Under the pieces are notes generated by a model. It ran no database searches, was not told the DNA's origin, and saw only the letters and a program-made list of their open reading frames with translations. Positions 48,612 through 57,018 of a stretch of DNA of 64,000 nucleotides are shown here, piece by piece. The translations under genes and the position numbers were made by a program. Source of the DNA: JBBKXP01 sp038323615 (GTDB taxonomy: Bacteria > Pseudomonadota > Alphaproteobacteria > Rhodobacterales > Rhodobacteraceae); contig JBBQHC010000002.1 in the NCBI GenBank assembly GCA_038323615.1, positions 6,318 through 70,317 on the forward strand. The letters run 5' to 3'. The first letter of the stretch is position 1. Every line of letters begins with the position of its first letter.

Positions 48612-50156
48612 ATGGCTGAAACCGGGTTCGGCCCCGGACAGGTGTCCGGGTGGCTGATGCAGGCGCATTGGGCGATCCGCGGCGTCGTCTTTGCCCTGCT
48701 CGGTATGGGCATGGCGACAGCACTTGCGCCGTTTGACCAGCCGGTCGCACTGATCGTCGGACTTGGCATTGCCTTTGTCCTGTTCTTGCGTGTCGGCACG
48801 TCCCGACGGGCGACCTGGATGGGCTGGGCACTGGGCACCGGCTATTTCGGCCTTGGTCTGCGCTGGATCGTCAATCCGTTCTACGTCGATGCGGCCAAAG
48901 ACGGCTGGATGGCGCCCTTTGCCCTGATCCTGCTGGCGGCCGGTCTGGCGCTGTTCTGGGGCGTGGCCTTCGGATTTGCCCGTTGGCTGGGCGGCGGGGC
49001 TGGGCGGCAGGGACTGGCGCTGGCGGTTGGCTGGTCGCTGGCCGAACTGGCACGGGCGCATCTGTTCACCGGGTTTCCCTGGGCCGGGTTCGCCCAAGGT
49101 CTGATCGATACGCCTGCCGCATGGCTTGCGTCGTATCTGGGCGCCGACGGGCTGGCGGTGGGATTGCTTTTGGTGTTCGCGCTGTTCGTCTGGCTCGCCG
49201 ACCGGGTCACGGCGCTGATCTATCCTTTGGGCGTGGCCGGGCTGATCGGTGTGGCGCTGCTGCCCCAATCGGAAGCCGCCACCCCCGGCGATGGCCCGAT
49301 GATCCGGCTGGTCCAGCCCAACGCGCCGCAAAACGAAAAGTGGGATCCCGACCGGGCCCCGGTTTTCCTTGACCGGATGCTGCGGGCGACGGGTGCCGGG
49401 GCGGTGCCCGCGCTGGTGGTCTGGCCCGAAACCGCGATCCCCTATCTGCTCGAATACGCCGATCCGGTGCTGGCCGAGGTTGCCGACGCGGCCCGCGGTG
49501 CGCCGGTCGTGCTTGGGATCAACCGGCGCGACGGCCCGCGGTTTTACAACACGCTGGCAGTGGTGGGGCGCGGCGGCCTGGTGCAGTCGCTTTATGACAA
49601 GGTGCATCTGGTGCCGTTCGGCGAATATATCCCCTACGGCGACTGGCTGGTGCCCTTTGGGATCACCGCCTTTGCGGCCTCGCAGGGCGGCGGGTTCACC
49701 GCCGGTGAAACCTCGGGGCTGATCAACCTGCCGGGGATCGGCAAGGCGCGGGCACTGATCTGTTACGAAGGGATTTTCGGCGCCGAGGTCAACGTCGTCA
49801 CCGAACGGCCCCGGCTGTTGCTGCTGATCACCAACGATGCGTGGTTCGGCCCCGACGCGGGACCGTTGCAGCATCTGGCGCAGGCGCGGCTGCGGGCTAT
49901 CGAACAGGGGCTGCCGATGGTGCGGGTCGCCAATACCGGCGTGTCGGCGATGATCGACGGGCAGGGGGCGGTGGTGGCGTCATTGGGAATGGGGCAGACC
50001 GGGGCGCTTGACGTGGCGCTGCCTGCGGCACTGCCGGTGACGATCTATTCCCGGATCGGGGATTGGCCGCTGCGGTTGCTGTTGGCCGTTGCCGCGTTGA
50101 ACCTGATCGCGGGCCGGGTGCGGAAATCGGTTGACCCTGCCACATCGCGGCCTTAG
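48612..50156 (+). CDS. lnt: Apolipoprotein N-acyltransferase
   Basis: 514 residues. Adds the third acyl chain to lipoproteins in the inner membrane. N-terminal 210 residues contain about six transmembrane helices. The nitrilase domain has the catalytic Glu in VVWPETAIPYLLEY, Lys in LYDKVHLVPFGEYIPYGDW and Cys in ALICYEGIFGAEV, followed by LLLITNDAWFGPDAGPLQHLAQARLRAIE and a final helix (WPLRLLLAVAALNLIAG). It could start at 48657 (MQAHWAIRG) instead. Confidence 0.94.
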   Translation: MAETGFGPGQVSGWLMQAHWAIRGVVFALLGMGMATALAPFDQPVALIVGLGIAFVLFLRVGTSRRATWMGWALGTGYFGLGLRWIVNPFYVDAAKDGWMAPFALILLAAGLALFWGVAFGFARWLGGGAGRQGLALAVGWSLAELARAHLFTGFPWAGFAQGLIDTPAAWLASYLGADGLAVGLLLVFALFVWLADRVTALIYPLGVAGLIGVALLPQSEAATPGDGPMIRLVQPNAPQNEKWDPDRAPVFLDRMLRATGAGAVPALVVWPETAIPYLLEYADPVLAEVADAARGAPVVLGINRRDGPRFYNTLAVVGRGGLVQSLYDKVHLVPFGEYIPYGDWLVPFGITAFAASQGGGFTAGETSGLINLPGIGKARALICYEGIFGAEVNVVTERPRLLLLITNDAWFGPDAGPLQHLAQARLRAIEQGLPMVRVANTGVSAMIDGQGAVVASLGMGQTGALDVALPAALPVTIYSRIGDWPLRLLLAVAALNLIAGRVRKSVDPATSRP

Positions 50157-50173
50157 CGAGGGTCGATCAAACT

Positions 50174-50221
50174 CCCCGTCACAACGGCTTCCTGGCGTGA
50201 CGGGCAAACATGAATGGAGCA
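50174..50221 (+). promoter_or_regulatory. SAM/SAH-type riboswitch upstream of metK
   Basis: Hairpin CCCGTCAC (50175-50182) with GTGACGGG (50197-50204), loop-side sequence AACGGCTTCCTGGC, then a spacer and ATGGAGC (50214-50220) that can pair with GGCTTCC in the loop to make an H-type pseudoknot. GGAG in that pairing is the Shine-Dalgarno of metK, so ligand binding would block translation. Arrangement and core sequence match the SAM/SAH riboswitch known from Rhodobacterales metK leaders. Confidence 0.85.
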
Positions 50222-50225
50222 TTTC

Positions 50226-51407
50226 ATGGCACGACAGAATTACATCTTCACCTCGGAATCCGTATCCGAGGGGCATCCAGATAAATTGTGCGACCGGATT
50301 TCAGACGCTGTTCTTGACGCATTCCTGGCCGAGGAAAACGAGGCGCGGGTCGCCTGCGAAACTTTTGCGACGACCAACCGCGTGGTGATCGGCGGCGAAG
50401 TGGGGCTCAGCACCAAAGAAAAAACCAGCGCATTCATGGACCGGATCGACGGAATTGCCCGCGATTGTATCCGCGACATCGGCTACGAGCAGGACAAGTT
50501 TCACCACGAAACGGTGGAAATCACCAATCTGCTGCACGAACAGTCGGCCCATATCAAACAGGGCGTCGATGCCGCCGAAGGCAAGGCCGAAGGGGCCGGC
50601 GATCAGGGCATCATGTTCGGTTTTGCCACCACCGAAACGCCTGAACTGATGCCGGCACCGATCCACTACGCCCACGCGATCCTGCGTCGTCTGGCCGAAG
50701 TGCGCAAATCGGGGGAAGAACCAACCCTGCTGCCGGACGCCAAAAGCCAGCTGTCGGTGCGGTATGTCGATGGCAGGCCGGTTGGCGTCACCTCGATCGT
50801 GCTGTCGCACCAGCACCGGCACGACACCCAGACCGGGGCCGACATCCGCGCCATCGTCGAACCCTACATACGCGAGGTTCTGCCCGAGGGCTGGATTGAT
50901 GCCAGCACCGTCTGGCACGTCAACCCGACCGGCAAATTCGTCATCGGCGGCCCCGACGGCGACGCCGGGCTGACCGGGCGCAAGATCATCGTCGATACCT
51001 ACGGCGGAGCGGCTCCGCACGGCGGTGGTGCCTTTTCGGGCAAGGATCCGACCAAGGTCGATCGCTCTGCCGCCTATGCCGCCCGCTATCTGGCGAAAAA
51101 CGTCGTCGCGGCGGGCATGGCCGGCAAATGCACGATCCAGTTGTCCTATGCGATCGGCATCGCTGAACCGCTGTCGATCTACGTCGACACGCATGGCACC
51201 GGCGAGGTCGATCCGGCCGCGATTGAACGGGCGATCGGGCAGGTGATGGTGCTGACCCCCGCGGGCATCCGCAAGCATCTGGGGCTGAACAAACCGATCT
51301 ATGCGCGCACCTCGGCCTATGGCCATTTCGGGCGGGCACCGGATGCCGATGGCGGTTTCGGCTGGGAAAAGACCGATCTGGTGGCGGCGCTGAAAAACGC
51401 ATTGTAA
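50226..51407 (+). CDS. metK: S-adenosylmethionine synthetase
   Basis: 393 residues from ATG 50226. Makes SAM from methionine and ATP. FTSESVSEGHPDKLCDRISDAVLDAFL start, GDQGIMFGFATTETPELMP, NPTGKFVIGGPDGDAGLTGRKIIVDTYGG and GGGAFSGKDPTKVDRSAAYAARY (P-loop-like). A small insertion (about residues 100-120, HIKQGVDAAEGKAEGA) is typical of alphaproteobacterial MetK. Controlled by the upstream riboswitch. Confidence 0.97.
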   Translation: MARQNYIFTSESVSEGHPDKLCDRISDAVLDAFLAEENEARVACETFATTNRVVIGGEVGLSTKEKTSAFMDRIDGIARDCIRDIGYEQDKFHHETVEITNLLHEQSAHIKQGVDAAEGKAEGAGDQGIMFGFATTETPELMPAPIHYAHAILRRLAEVRKSGEEPTLLPDAKSQLSVRYVDGRPVGVTSIVLSHQHRHDTQTGADIRAIVEPYIREVLPEGWIDASTVWHVNPTGKFVIGGPDGDAGLTGRKIIVDTYGGAAPHGGGAFSGKDPTKVDRSAAYAARYLAKNVVAAGMAGKCTIQLSYAIGIAEPLSIYVDTHGTGEVDPAAIERAIGQVMVLTPAGIRKHLGLNKPIYARTSAYGHFGRAPDADGGFGWEKTDLVAALKNAL

Positions 51408-51424
51408 CGGTGGATGTGACGGGG

Positions 51425-51551
51425 GATGGGTTGAAACCCATCCTACATCCCGGTTTCTTTTGGCCCTAAATATTCCGGGGGGCCCGAAGGGCGGGGGCAG
51501 CGCCCCCTCCAGACCCCCCGGCGATAGGGGTAAGGTGGGTTTCAACCCACC
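51425..51551. repeat. REP-like palindromes flanking an inverted hairpin module after metK
   Basis: GATGGGTTGAAACCCATC (51425-51442, then CTAC) and TAAGGTGGGTTTCAACCCACC (51531-51551) bracket the minus-oriented double-hairpin/AATATTT module at 51454-51507. This is the densest cluster of the dispersed elements in the window. Confidence 0.75.
51454..51507 (-). terminator. Double-hairpin plus AATATTTAGGGCCAAAAG module, copy 4
   Basis: Read on the minus strand: GGGGGC-GCT-GCCCCC, GCCC-TTC-GGGC, CCCCCGGAATATTTAGGG, CCAAAAGAAA. It is oriented against both flanking plus-strand genes, which argues against a simple gene-specific terminator. Confidence 0.55.
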
Positions 51552-51594
51552 CCCCCGTTGCCAGCCGTCCGGCGCATTGCTATGGCCTAACCCC

Positions 51595-52299
51595 ATGTCC
51601 GACAGCCATCACCCCAAAGGCGCCCCGTGGCGCAATTTCTATGGCCGGATCCGGGGCAAGACGATCCGGGCCAGCCAGCACGACTATCTGGACAACGACC
51701 TTGACCCCCTCAGTCCCGGTGCGGTCAGTTGGGAAGCCAACCCGGACCGCACCCCGCTGGACCTGACCGCGCTGTTTGGTGGGCGGGACGTCTGGTTGGA
51801 AATCGGTTTTGGCGGCGGCGAACATCTGGTCGGTGTCGCGGCGGCCAACCCGCAGATCGGCATCATCGGGGCGGAACCCTTCGTCAACGGCGTCGCCATG
51901 CTGCTGGGCAAGGTGCGCCGCGCCGGTGTTACCAATCTGCGGGTGCATCCGGGCGACGTGCGCGATCTGTTCGACGTGCTGCCGGCGGGGTCGATCCGCA
52001 AGGCATTTCTGAACTATCCCGATCCCTGGCCTAAAACGCGCCACCACCGCCGCCGCTTTGTCACCCAGGACCATCTGCTGCCGCTGGCCGCCGTCATGGC
52101 CAAAGGTGCGCAGTTCCACGTTGCCACCGACATCCCGGACTACGTTCGCCAGACCCTGAAAGATGTGCCCCTGGCCGGATTTGCGCGCGACGACGCCGAC
52201 ATTCACTCCCCTTGGGACGGCTGGATTTCCACCCGCTACGAACAAAAGGCTTTGCGCGAGGGCCGCGTGCCGCATTACATGACGTTCCGCAAGCCGTGA
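51595..52299 (+). CDS. trmB: tRNA (guanine-N7-)-methyltransferase
   Basis: 234 residues from ATG 51595. Methylates G46 of tRNAs. N-terminal YGRIRGKTIRASQHDYLDNDL, SAM site LEIGFGGGEHLVGVAAANP, GAEPFVNG, and catalytic motif FLNYPDPWPKTRHHRRRFV (NDPWPKxRHxKRR equivalent). C-terminal PWDGWISTRYEQKALREGRVPHYMTF is standard. An open extension upstream overlaps the repeat cluster and is not coding. Confidence 0.96.
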   Translation: MSDSHHPKGAPWRNFYGRIRGKTIRASQHDYLDNDLDPLSPGAVSWEANPDRTPLDLTALFGGRDVWLEIGFGGGEHLVGVAAANPQIGIIGAEPFVNGVAMLLGKVRRAGVTNLRVHPGDVRDLFDVLPAGSIRKAFLNYPDPWPKTRHHRRRFVTQDHLLPLAAVMAKGAQFHVATDIPDYVRQTLKDVPLAGFARDDADIHSPWDGWISTRYEQKALREGRVPHYMTFRKP

Positions 52300-52310
52300 G
52301 TGCGGACGCT

Positions 52311-52340
52311 CCACCGGGAGTATTTTCGGCAAAATGATAC
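52311..52340 (+). other. AATATTT-type module, diverged partial copy
   Basis: CCACCGGGAGTATTTTCGGC then AAAATGATAC, 12 bases after trmB. Lacks the GGGGGC hairpin and the GCCAAAAGAAG is changed; it resembles the GGAGTATTT variant of this element class. Confidence 0.4.
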
Positions 52341-52404
52341 CCCGGCGATTTACCCTGTCGGGGAGCTGGTCTATCAGGCGGGCAACCCTTGTGCGAGGCC
52401 GCCG

Positions 52405-53757
52405 ATGTCGCCCCATGCCACCCCCGTTCCGATGACCTCTCGCCGCGCCGGCCCGCTGACGGGTGCGGCGCATGTGCCGGGGGACAAGTCGATTTCGCAT
52501 CGTTCGCTGATCCTTGGCGCGTTGTCGGTTGGCGAAACCCGGATTACCGGGCTGCTGACCGGCGAGGATGTGCTGGATACCGCATTGGCGATGCGCGCCT
52601 TTGGCGCCGAGGTTGTGGACCACGGCAACGGCGCGTGGTCGGTCCAGGGTGTCGGCGTCGGCGGTTTCGCCGAACCGGCGCGGGTCATCGACTGCGGTAA
52701 TTCCGGCACCGGCGTGCGCCTGATCATGGGCGCGATGGCAACCTGTCCGATCACCGCTACCTTCACCGGCGACGCGTCGTTGAACGGCCGCCCGATGGGC
52801 CGCGTCACCGATCCGCTGGCCCTGTTCGGGGCAAGGGCGGTGGGCCGGGCCGGGGGCCGTTTGCCGATGACCATTGTGGGTGCAGCCGATCCGGTGCCGG
52901 TCCGCTATGCCGTTCCGGTGCCGTCGGCGCAGGTGAAGTCGGCGGTGCTGCTGGCCGGGCTGAACGCGCCGGGGCAGACCGTGGTGATCGAGAAAGAGGC
53001 GACGCGTGATCATACCGAACGGATGCTGGTGGGCTTCGGGGCCACCCTAGCCGTCGAGGAATTGCCCGAGGGCCGCGTCATCACCCTGACCGGCCAGCCG
53101 GACCTGAAACCCCAGACTATCGTCGTGCCGCGCGACACGTCCTCTGCCGCCTTCCCGGTCTGTGCCGCGATCATCACCGAAGGCTCGGACGTGCTGGTCC
53201 CCAATATCGGCCTGAACCCGACCCGCGCCGGGCTGTTCACCACCCTGCAAGAGATGGGCGCCGATCTGACCTATGAAAACCTGCGCGAGGAGGGCGGCGA
53301 ACCCGTCGCCGATCTGCGCGCCCGGTTTTCCCCTGACCTGCGCGGCATTGCGGTGCCGCCCGCGCGTGCCGCAAGCATGATCGACGAATACCCGGTTCTG
53401 TCCGTCGTCGCCGCCTTTGCGCAGGGGCCGACCGAAATGCGCGGCGTCAAGGAACTCCGGGTCAAGGAAAGCGACCGGATCGACGCGATGGCCAAAGGCC
53501 TGCGTGCCGCTGGCGTCACCGTGGATGAGGGGCCGGACTGGTGGATCGTTCACGGCCGCGGCCACGGTGATGTGCCGGGCGGCGTGACGGTCGCCAGCCA
53601 GCTGGATCACCGCATCGCGATGGCGTTTCTGGTCATGGGGCTGGCAACCACGCAGCCGATGACGGTCGATGACGCCAGCCCGATCGCCACCTCGTTCCCG
53701 GTGTTCGAACCGCTGATGCGCGGCCTTGGCGCCGACCTGCGGCGCGACGTGGTCTAG
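52405..53757 (+). CDS. aroA: 3-phosphoshikimate 1-carboxyvinyltransferase (EPSP synthase)
   Basis: 450 residues from ATG 52405 (GAGG nearby); an upstream in-frame extension is not similar. Shikimate-pathway step joining PEP and shikimate-3-phosphate. VPGDKSISHRSLILGALSVGETRITGLLTGEDVL, DCGNSGTGVRLIMGAM, PSAQVKSAVLLAGLNAPG, EYPVLSVVAAFA and RVKESDRIDAMAKGLRA are all present. The GETRI..GEDVL character is that of class II enzymes. In the GN-x-x-TG loop it has Ser-Gly where the glyphosate-tolerant CP4 enzyme has Ala-Ala. Confidence 0.96.
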   Translation: MSPHATPVPMTSRRAGPLTGAAHVPGDKSISHRSLILGALSVGETRITGLLTGEDVLDTALAMRAFGAEVVDHGNGAWSVQGVGVGGFAEPARVIDCGNSGTGVRLIMGAMATCPITATFTGDASLNGRPMGRVTDPLALFGARAVGRAGGRLPMTIVGAADPVPVRYAVPVPSAQVKSAVLLAGLNAPGQTVVIEKEATRDHTERMLVGFGATLAVEELPEGRVITLTGQPDLKPQTIVVPRDTSSAAFPVCAAIITEGSDVLVPNIGLNPTRAGLFTTLQEMGADLTYENLREEGGEPVADLRARFSPDLRGIAVPPARAASMIDEYPVLSVVAAFAQGPTEMRGVKELRVKESDRIDAMAKGLRAAGVTVDEGPDWWIVHGRGHGDVPGGVTVASQLDHRIAMAFLVMGLATTQPMTVDDASPIATSFPVFEPLMRGLGADLRRDVV

Positions 53758-53761
53758 CGCC

Positions 53762-54076
53762 ATGCTGGCCGAAGGCATCTGGGATATCGACCGGCCCAAA
53801 GATGGCGCGGTTTTCGCAGCTGTCTTGGTGATTGCGCAGGGGCCCAAGGGCTACCTTGTGCGGATGAATTCGGGCGTCGCTAAGGGCGATAATTTCGGGC
53901 AGGGCCAGAGCGATCAAAAACAGGGCGATAGCGTCACGACCAAGATCGACGCGGCGACCTGGACCTTTACCGCTGCCGAACTGGGCCGCAGCCTTGTCGT
54001 GACCCGGACCAGCCGCCTGTTCGGCCTGTTGCCCCGCCGCCAGACGGCAACCTATCGGCGGCGGCAATCGCCATGA
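53762..54076 (+). CDS. Unrecognised 104-residue protein after aroA
   Basis: Starts four bases after the aroA stop. LAEGIWDIDRPKDGAVFAAVLVIAQGPKGYLVRMNSGVAKGDNFGQGQSDQ, then a KIDAATWTFTAAELGRSLVVTRTSRLFGLLPRR segment and a basic tail. No signal peptide. The hydrophobic FAAVLVIAQ is too short for a membrane helix. Its TGA overlaps the ATG of a 38-residue membrane peptide gene, so the three are coupled. Function unknown. Confidence 0.6.
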   Translation: MLAEGIWDIDRPKDGAVFAAVLVIAQGPKGYLVRMNSGVAKGDNFGQGQSDQKQGDSVTTKIDAATWTFTAAELGRSLVVTRTSRLFGLLPRRQTATYRRRQSP

Positions 54077-54189
54077 CGCCGCCACGTCCCAGACGCAACT
54101 GGCGGGCGATCATCGTCGGCGTTGTGATCGTCGGACTAGGCCTGATCCGCCTGCTGGAAATGTGGGCCGGAACCGCGCGGATACCCTGA
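54073..54189 (+). CDS. 38-residue single-helix membrane peptide
   Basis: MTPPRPRRNWRAIIVGVVIV then GLGLIRLLEMWAGTARIP, stop at 54187-54189. Basic N-terminus followed by one transmembrane helix (about 12-28), so the N-terminus is predicted inside. ATGA overlap with the 104-residue gene gives coupling. It ends six bases from the convergent glnD stop. Too short for most gene finders. Confidence 0.55.
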   Translation: MTPPRPRRNWRAIIVGVVIVGLGLIRLLEMWAGTARIP

Positions 54190-54195
54190 ACCACC

Positions 54196-57018
54196 TTACG
54201 ACGCCTGCGCCCGCGCCGCGCCCTGTTCGATCGCCTCGCGCAGCTTGCGTTCCAGCGCGTCGCGCTTGGATTCGGAGTGGTATTTCAGGCCGAACATGTC
54301 CTTGACATAAAACGCATCGACGACCTGTTCGCCATAGGTCGCGATGACCGCGCTGGCGATATAGACGTTGGCGTTGGCCAGGGTGCGCGTCAGGTCATAA
54401 AGCAGGCCGGGTCGGTCGCGGGTATCGACCTCGATAATGGTGTAAATCTCGCTGCCGTCATTATCAAAGGTGATCGAGGTCGGCACCCGGAAGGCCCGTT
54501 CGCGTTTCTTGAGTTTATCCTTGTCTTTCAGCGCCTCGCGCGCCACCACCTCGCCGCGCAACGTGCGCAGGATCATATCGCGCAGGCGGGGCAGGCGGCT
54601 TTCTTCGAACGGGTGGCTGTCAGCGTCCTGGACCCAAAAGATCGCCGTGGCGAACCCGTCCTTGGAGGTATAGGTGCGCGCATCCACCACATTCGCCCCG
54701 GCCAGCGCCAGGGCCCCGGTCATCCGCGAAAACAGCCCCGGATGGTCGGCCATCGCAAAACAGGCGCGGGTCGCGTCGCGGTCGGGGTCGGGTTTGATGT
54801 CGATGGCGATGGCATCCGGGCCAAGGTCGCGCAGCAATCCGGCAAAGACCACATGCGCGGCGTTCGGCAATCCCTGCCAATAGGGACCATAATGCCGCCC
54901 GGTTTCGGCGCGCAAATCCTTGGCGTCCCATGCCGCAAGCGCGTCGCGCAGCGCCCGTTTCGCCTGCGCCTCGCGGGTTTCGCGGTTCAGATCCTCAAGC
55001 CCGGTTTCCAGCGCTGATTTCGTCGCCGTGTATAACCCACGGATCAGCATCGCCTTCCAGTTGTTCCAGACGTTCGGCCCGACGCCGCGGATGTCACAAA
55101 CCGTCAGAACCGTCAGCAAATCCAGCCGTTCGACCGATTTCACCGCCTTGGCAAAGCCGCGCACTGTGCGTGGTTCGGCGATGTCACGCTTTTGCGCGGT
55201 GTCCGACATCAACAGATGATAGCGGACCAGCCATTCGGCGGTTTCGGTATCTTTTTTGGACAGACCCATGCGGGGGCCGACCCGGCGCACGATCTGCGCC
55301 CCCAGCACCGAATGATCCTCGGGGCGGCCCTTGCCGACGTCATGCAGCAGCAGGGCCAGATACAACACCCGGCGGTTGATGCCGCGTTTCAGGATGCCGG
55401 ATGCAATCGGCAGTTCCTCGATCAGTTCGCCGCGTTCGATCCGGGCCAGATGGCCGATGCACTGGATGATGTGTTCATCGACGGTGTAGGAGTGATACAT
55501 ATTGAATTGCATCATCGCGACGACCGGGGCGAATTCGGGGACGAAGGCACCAAGAATGCCCAGTTCGTTCATCCGCCGCAGCGCCCGTTCCGGGTTGGCA
55601 TGTTTGAGCAGGGTATCGAAAAACAGCCGCGCCGCTTCGGGATTGTCGCGCATCCTGTCGTCGATCAGGTCCAGATTGGCAGCCAAAAGGCGCATCGCGT
55701 CGGGATGCAGCAGGGTGCCGGTGCGCAGGGCTTCCTCAAAGATCCGCAGCATGTTCAGCGGGTCGGACAGAAACGCCTTCGGGTCGGCCACGGTGATCCG
55801 GTTCTGCTTGATCGCGTAGGGGGCCTTGGCGGTCTTTTTGCGGCTCAGCAGACGCTGCAACATCGGTTCGGTCTTGGTATGGGTCGCCTCGAGCGCGGTC
55901 AGGAAAATCCGCGTCAATTCGCCGACACGGGTCGCATGACGGAAATAATCCTGCATGAAATGTTCGACCGCGCGGCGACCGCCCTGATCGCGGTAGCCCA
56001 GTTTTCCGGCCACCTCGACTTGCAAATCGAAGGTCAGCTGGTCCATCGCCCGTCCGGTGATCAGATGCAGAGTGCAGCGGGTTGACCAGAGAAAATCTTC
56101 GGCGGTCTTGAAGGTGCTGAATTCGTCCTCGGTGAACACCCCAAGGCCGATCAGGGCAGCACTGTCCTGCACCCCGTAAACGTATTTGCCGATCCAGAAC
56201 AGCGATTGCAGATCGCGCAACCCGCCTTTGCCCTCTTTGACATTGGGCTCGACCATGTAACGCTGGCCGCCTTGTTTGCGGTGGCGCTCGGTGCGCTCGG
56301 CCAGTTTGGCCTCGATGAAATCCGCGGCGGTGGATTTGAACAGATCGGACCACAGGCGGTCGCGCAGTTCGCCGGCAAGGGCGGCATTGCCCGCCAGATA
56401 GCGTTGTTCGATCAGCGATGTGCGGATCGTATAGTCGTCGCGGGCCAGCCGGATGCAATCCCTGATCGTACGGCAGGCGTGGCCGACCTTCAGCTTGAGA
56501 TCCCAGAGGATATACAGCATCGATTCGATCAGGCTTTCGGCCCAGGGGGTCGTCTTGTAGGGCATCAGAAACAGCAGATCGACATCGCTGAACAGGGCCA
56601 TTTCGCCCCGGCCATAGCCGCCGACGGCGACAAGGGCGATGCGTTCGCCCTCGGTCCGGTTCGGGGCCGGATGCAGGGCGGTCTGGGCGACGTGCAGCAC
56701 CGATGTGACGACCTGATCGGTCAGCCAGCTATAGGCGCGGGTGGTCGGGCGGGCGGCGAAGGGATCGGCGGCAAAGGCGGCGGCAATGGCGGCAAGCCCG
56801 GCAGTACGGGCCCGCCCGATGATCTGCACGGTGGCGGTGCGCACCGCCATGTTGTCGGTACACGCGGCGATCGCCGCGTCCAATTCGGCCCGCACCGCGG
56901 CGACATCGAAAATCGCCGCCTCGGGGCAGATCAGGCCGGCCCCCGGAGGGCTGTATTCGGGTGCGGTGGTCGCAGGCCTAGAGGCCGGCGCGACCAAAGC
57001 TGCGGGGGGCTGGGTCAA
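54196..57018 (-). CDS. glnD: [Protein-PII] uridylyltransferase / uridylyl-removing enzyme
   Basis: 940 residues. Bifunctional nitrogen sensor that modifies PII proteins according to glutamine. Nucleotidyltransferase motif VGGYGRGEMALFSDVDLLF (about 132-150), PII-uridylyltransferase helical region, HD hydrolase domain with LALLLHDVGKGRPEDHS (about 560), and two C-terminal ACT domains (GLFSRMTGALALAGANVVDARTYT; DRPGLLYDLTRTLANANVYI). The start at 57018 overlaps the preceding lipoprotein gene by 41 bases, and no start codon closer to the domain is evident. Confidence 0.95.
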   Translation of the reverse strand: MTQPPAALVAPASRPATTAPEYSPPGAGLICPEAAIFDVAAVRAELDAAIAACTDNMAVRTATVQIIGRARTAGLAAIAAAFAADPFAARPTTRAYSWLTDQVVTSVLHVAQTALHPAPNRTEGERIALVAVGGYGRGEMALFSDVDLLFLMPYKTTPWAESLIESMLYILWDLKLKVGHACRTIRDCIRLARDDYTIRTSLIEQRYLAGNAALAGELRDRLWSDLFKSTAADFIEAKLAERTERHRKQGGQRYMVEPNVKEGKGGLRDLQSLFWIGKYVYGVQDSAALIGLGVFTEDEFSTFKTAEDFLWSTRCTLHLITGRAMDQLTFDLQVEVAGKLGYRDQGGRRAVEHFMQDYFRHATRVGELTRIFLTALEATHTKTEPMLQRLLSRKKTAKAPYAIKQNRITVADPKAFLSDPLNMLRIFEEALRTGTLLHPDAMRLLAANLDLIDDRMRDNPEAARLFFDTLLKHANPERALRRMNELGILGAFVPEFAPVVAMMQFNMYHSYTVDEHIIQCIGHLARIERGELIEELPIASGILKRGINRRVLYLALLLHDVGKGRPEDHSVLGAQIVRRVGPRMGLSKKDTETAEWLVRYHLLMSDTAQKRDIAEPRTVRGFAKAVKSVERLDLLTVLTVCDIRGVGPNVWNNWKAMLIRGLYTATKSALETGLEDLNRETREAQAKRALRDALAAWDAKDLRAETGRHYGPYWQGLPNAAHVVFAGLLRDLGPDAIAIDIKPDPDRDATRACFAMADHPGLFSRMTGALALAGANVVDARTYTSKDGFATAIFWVQDADSHPFEESRLPRLRDMILRTLRGEVVAREALKDKDKLKKRERAFRVPTSITFDNDGSEIYTIIEVDTRDRPGLLYDLTRTLANANVYIASAVIATYGEQVVDAFYVKDMFGLKYHSESKRDALERKLREAIEQGAARAQAS

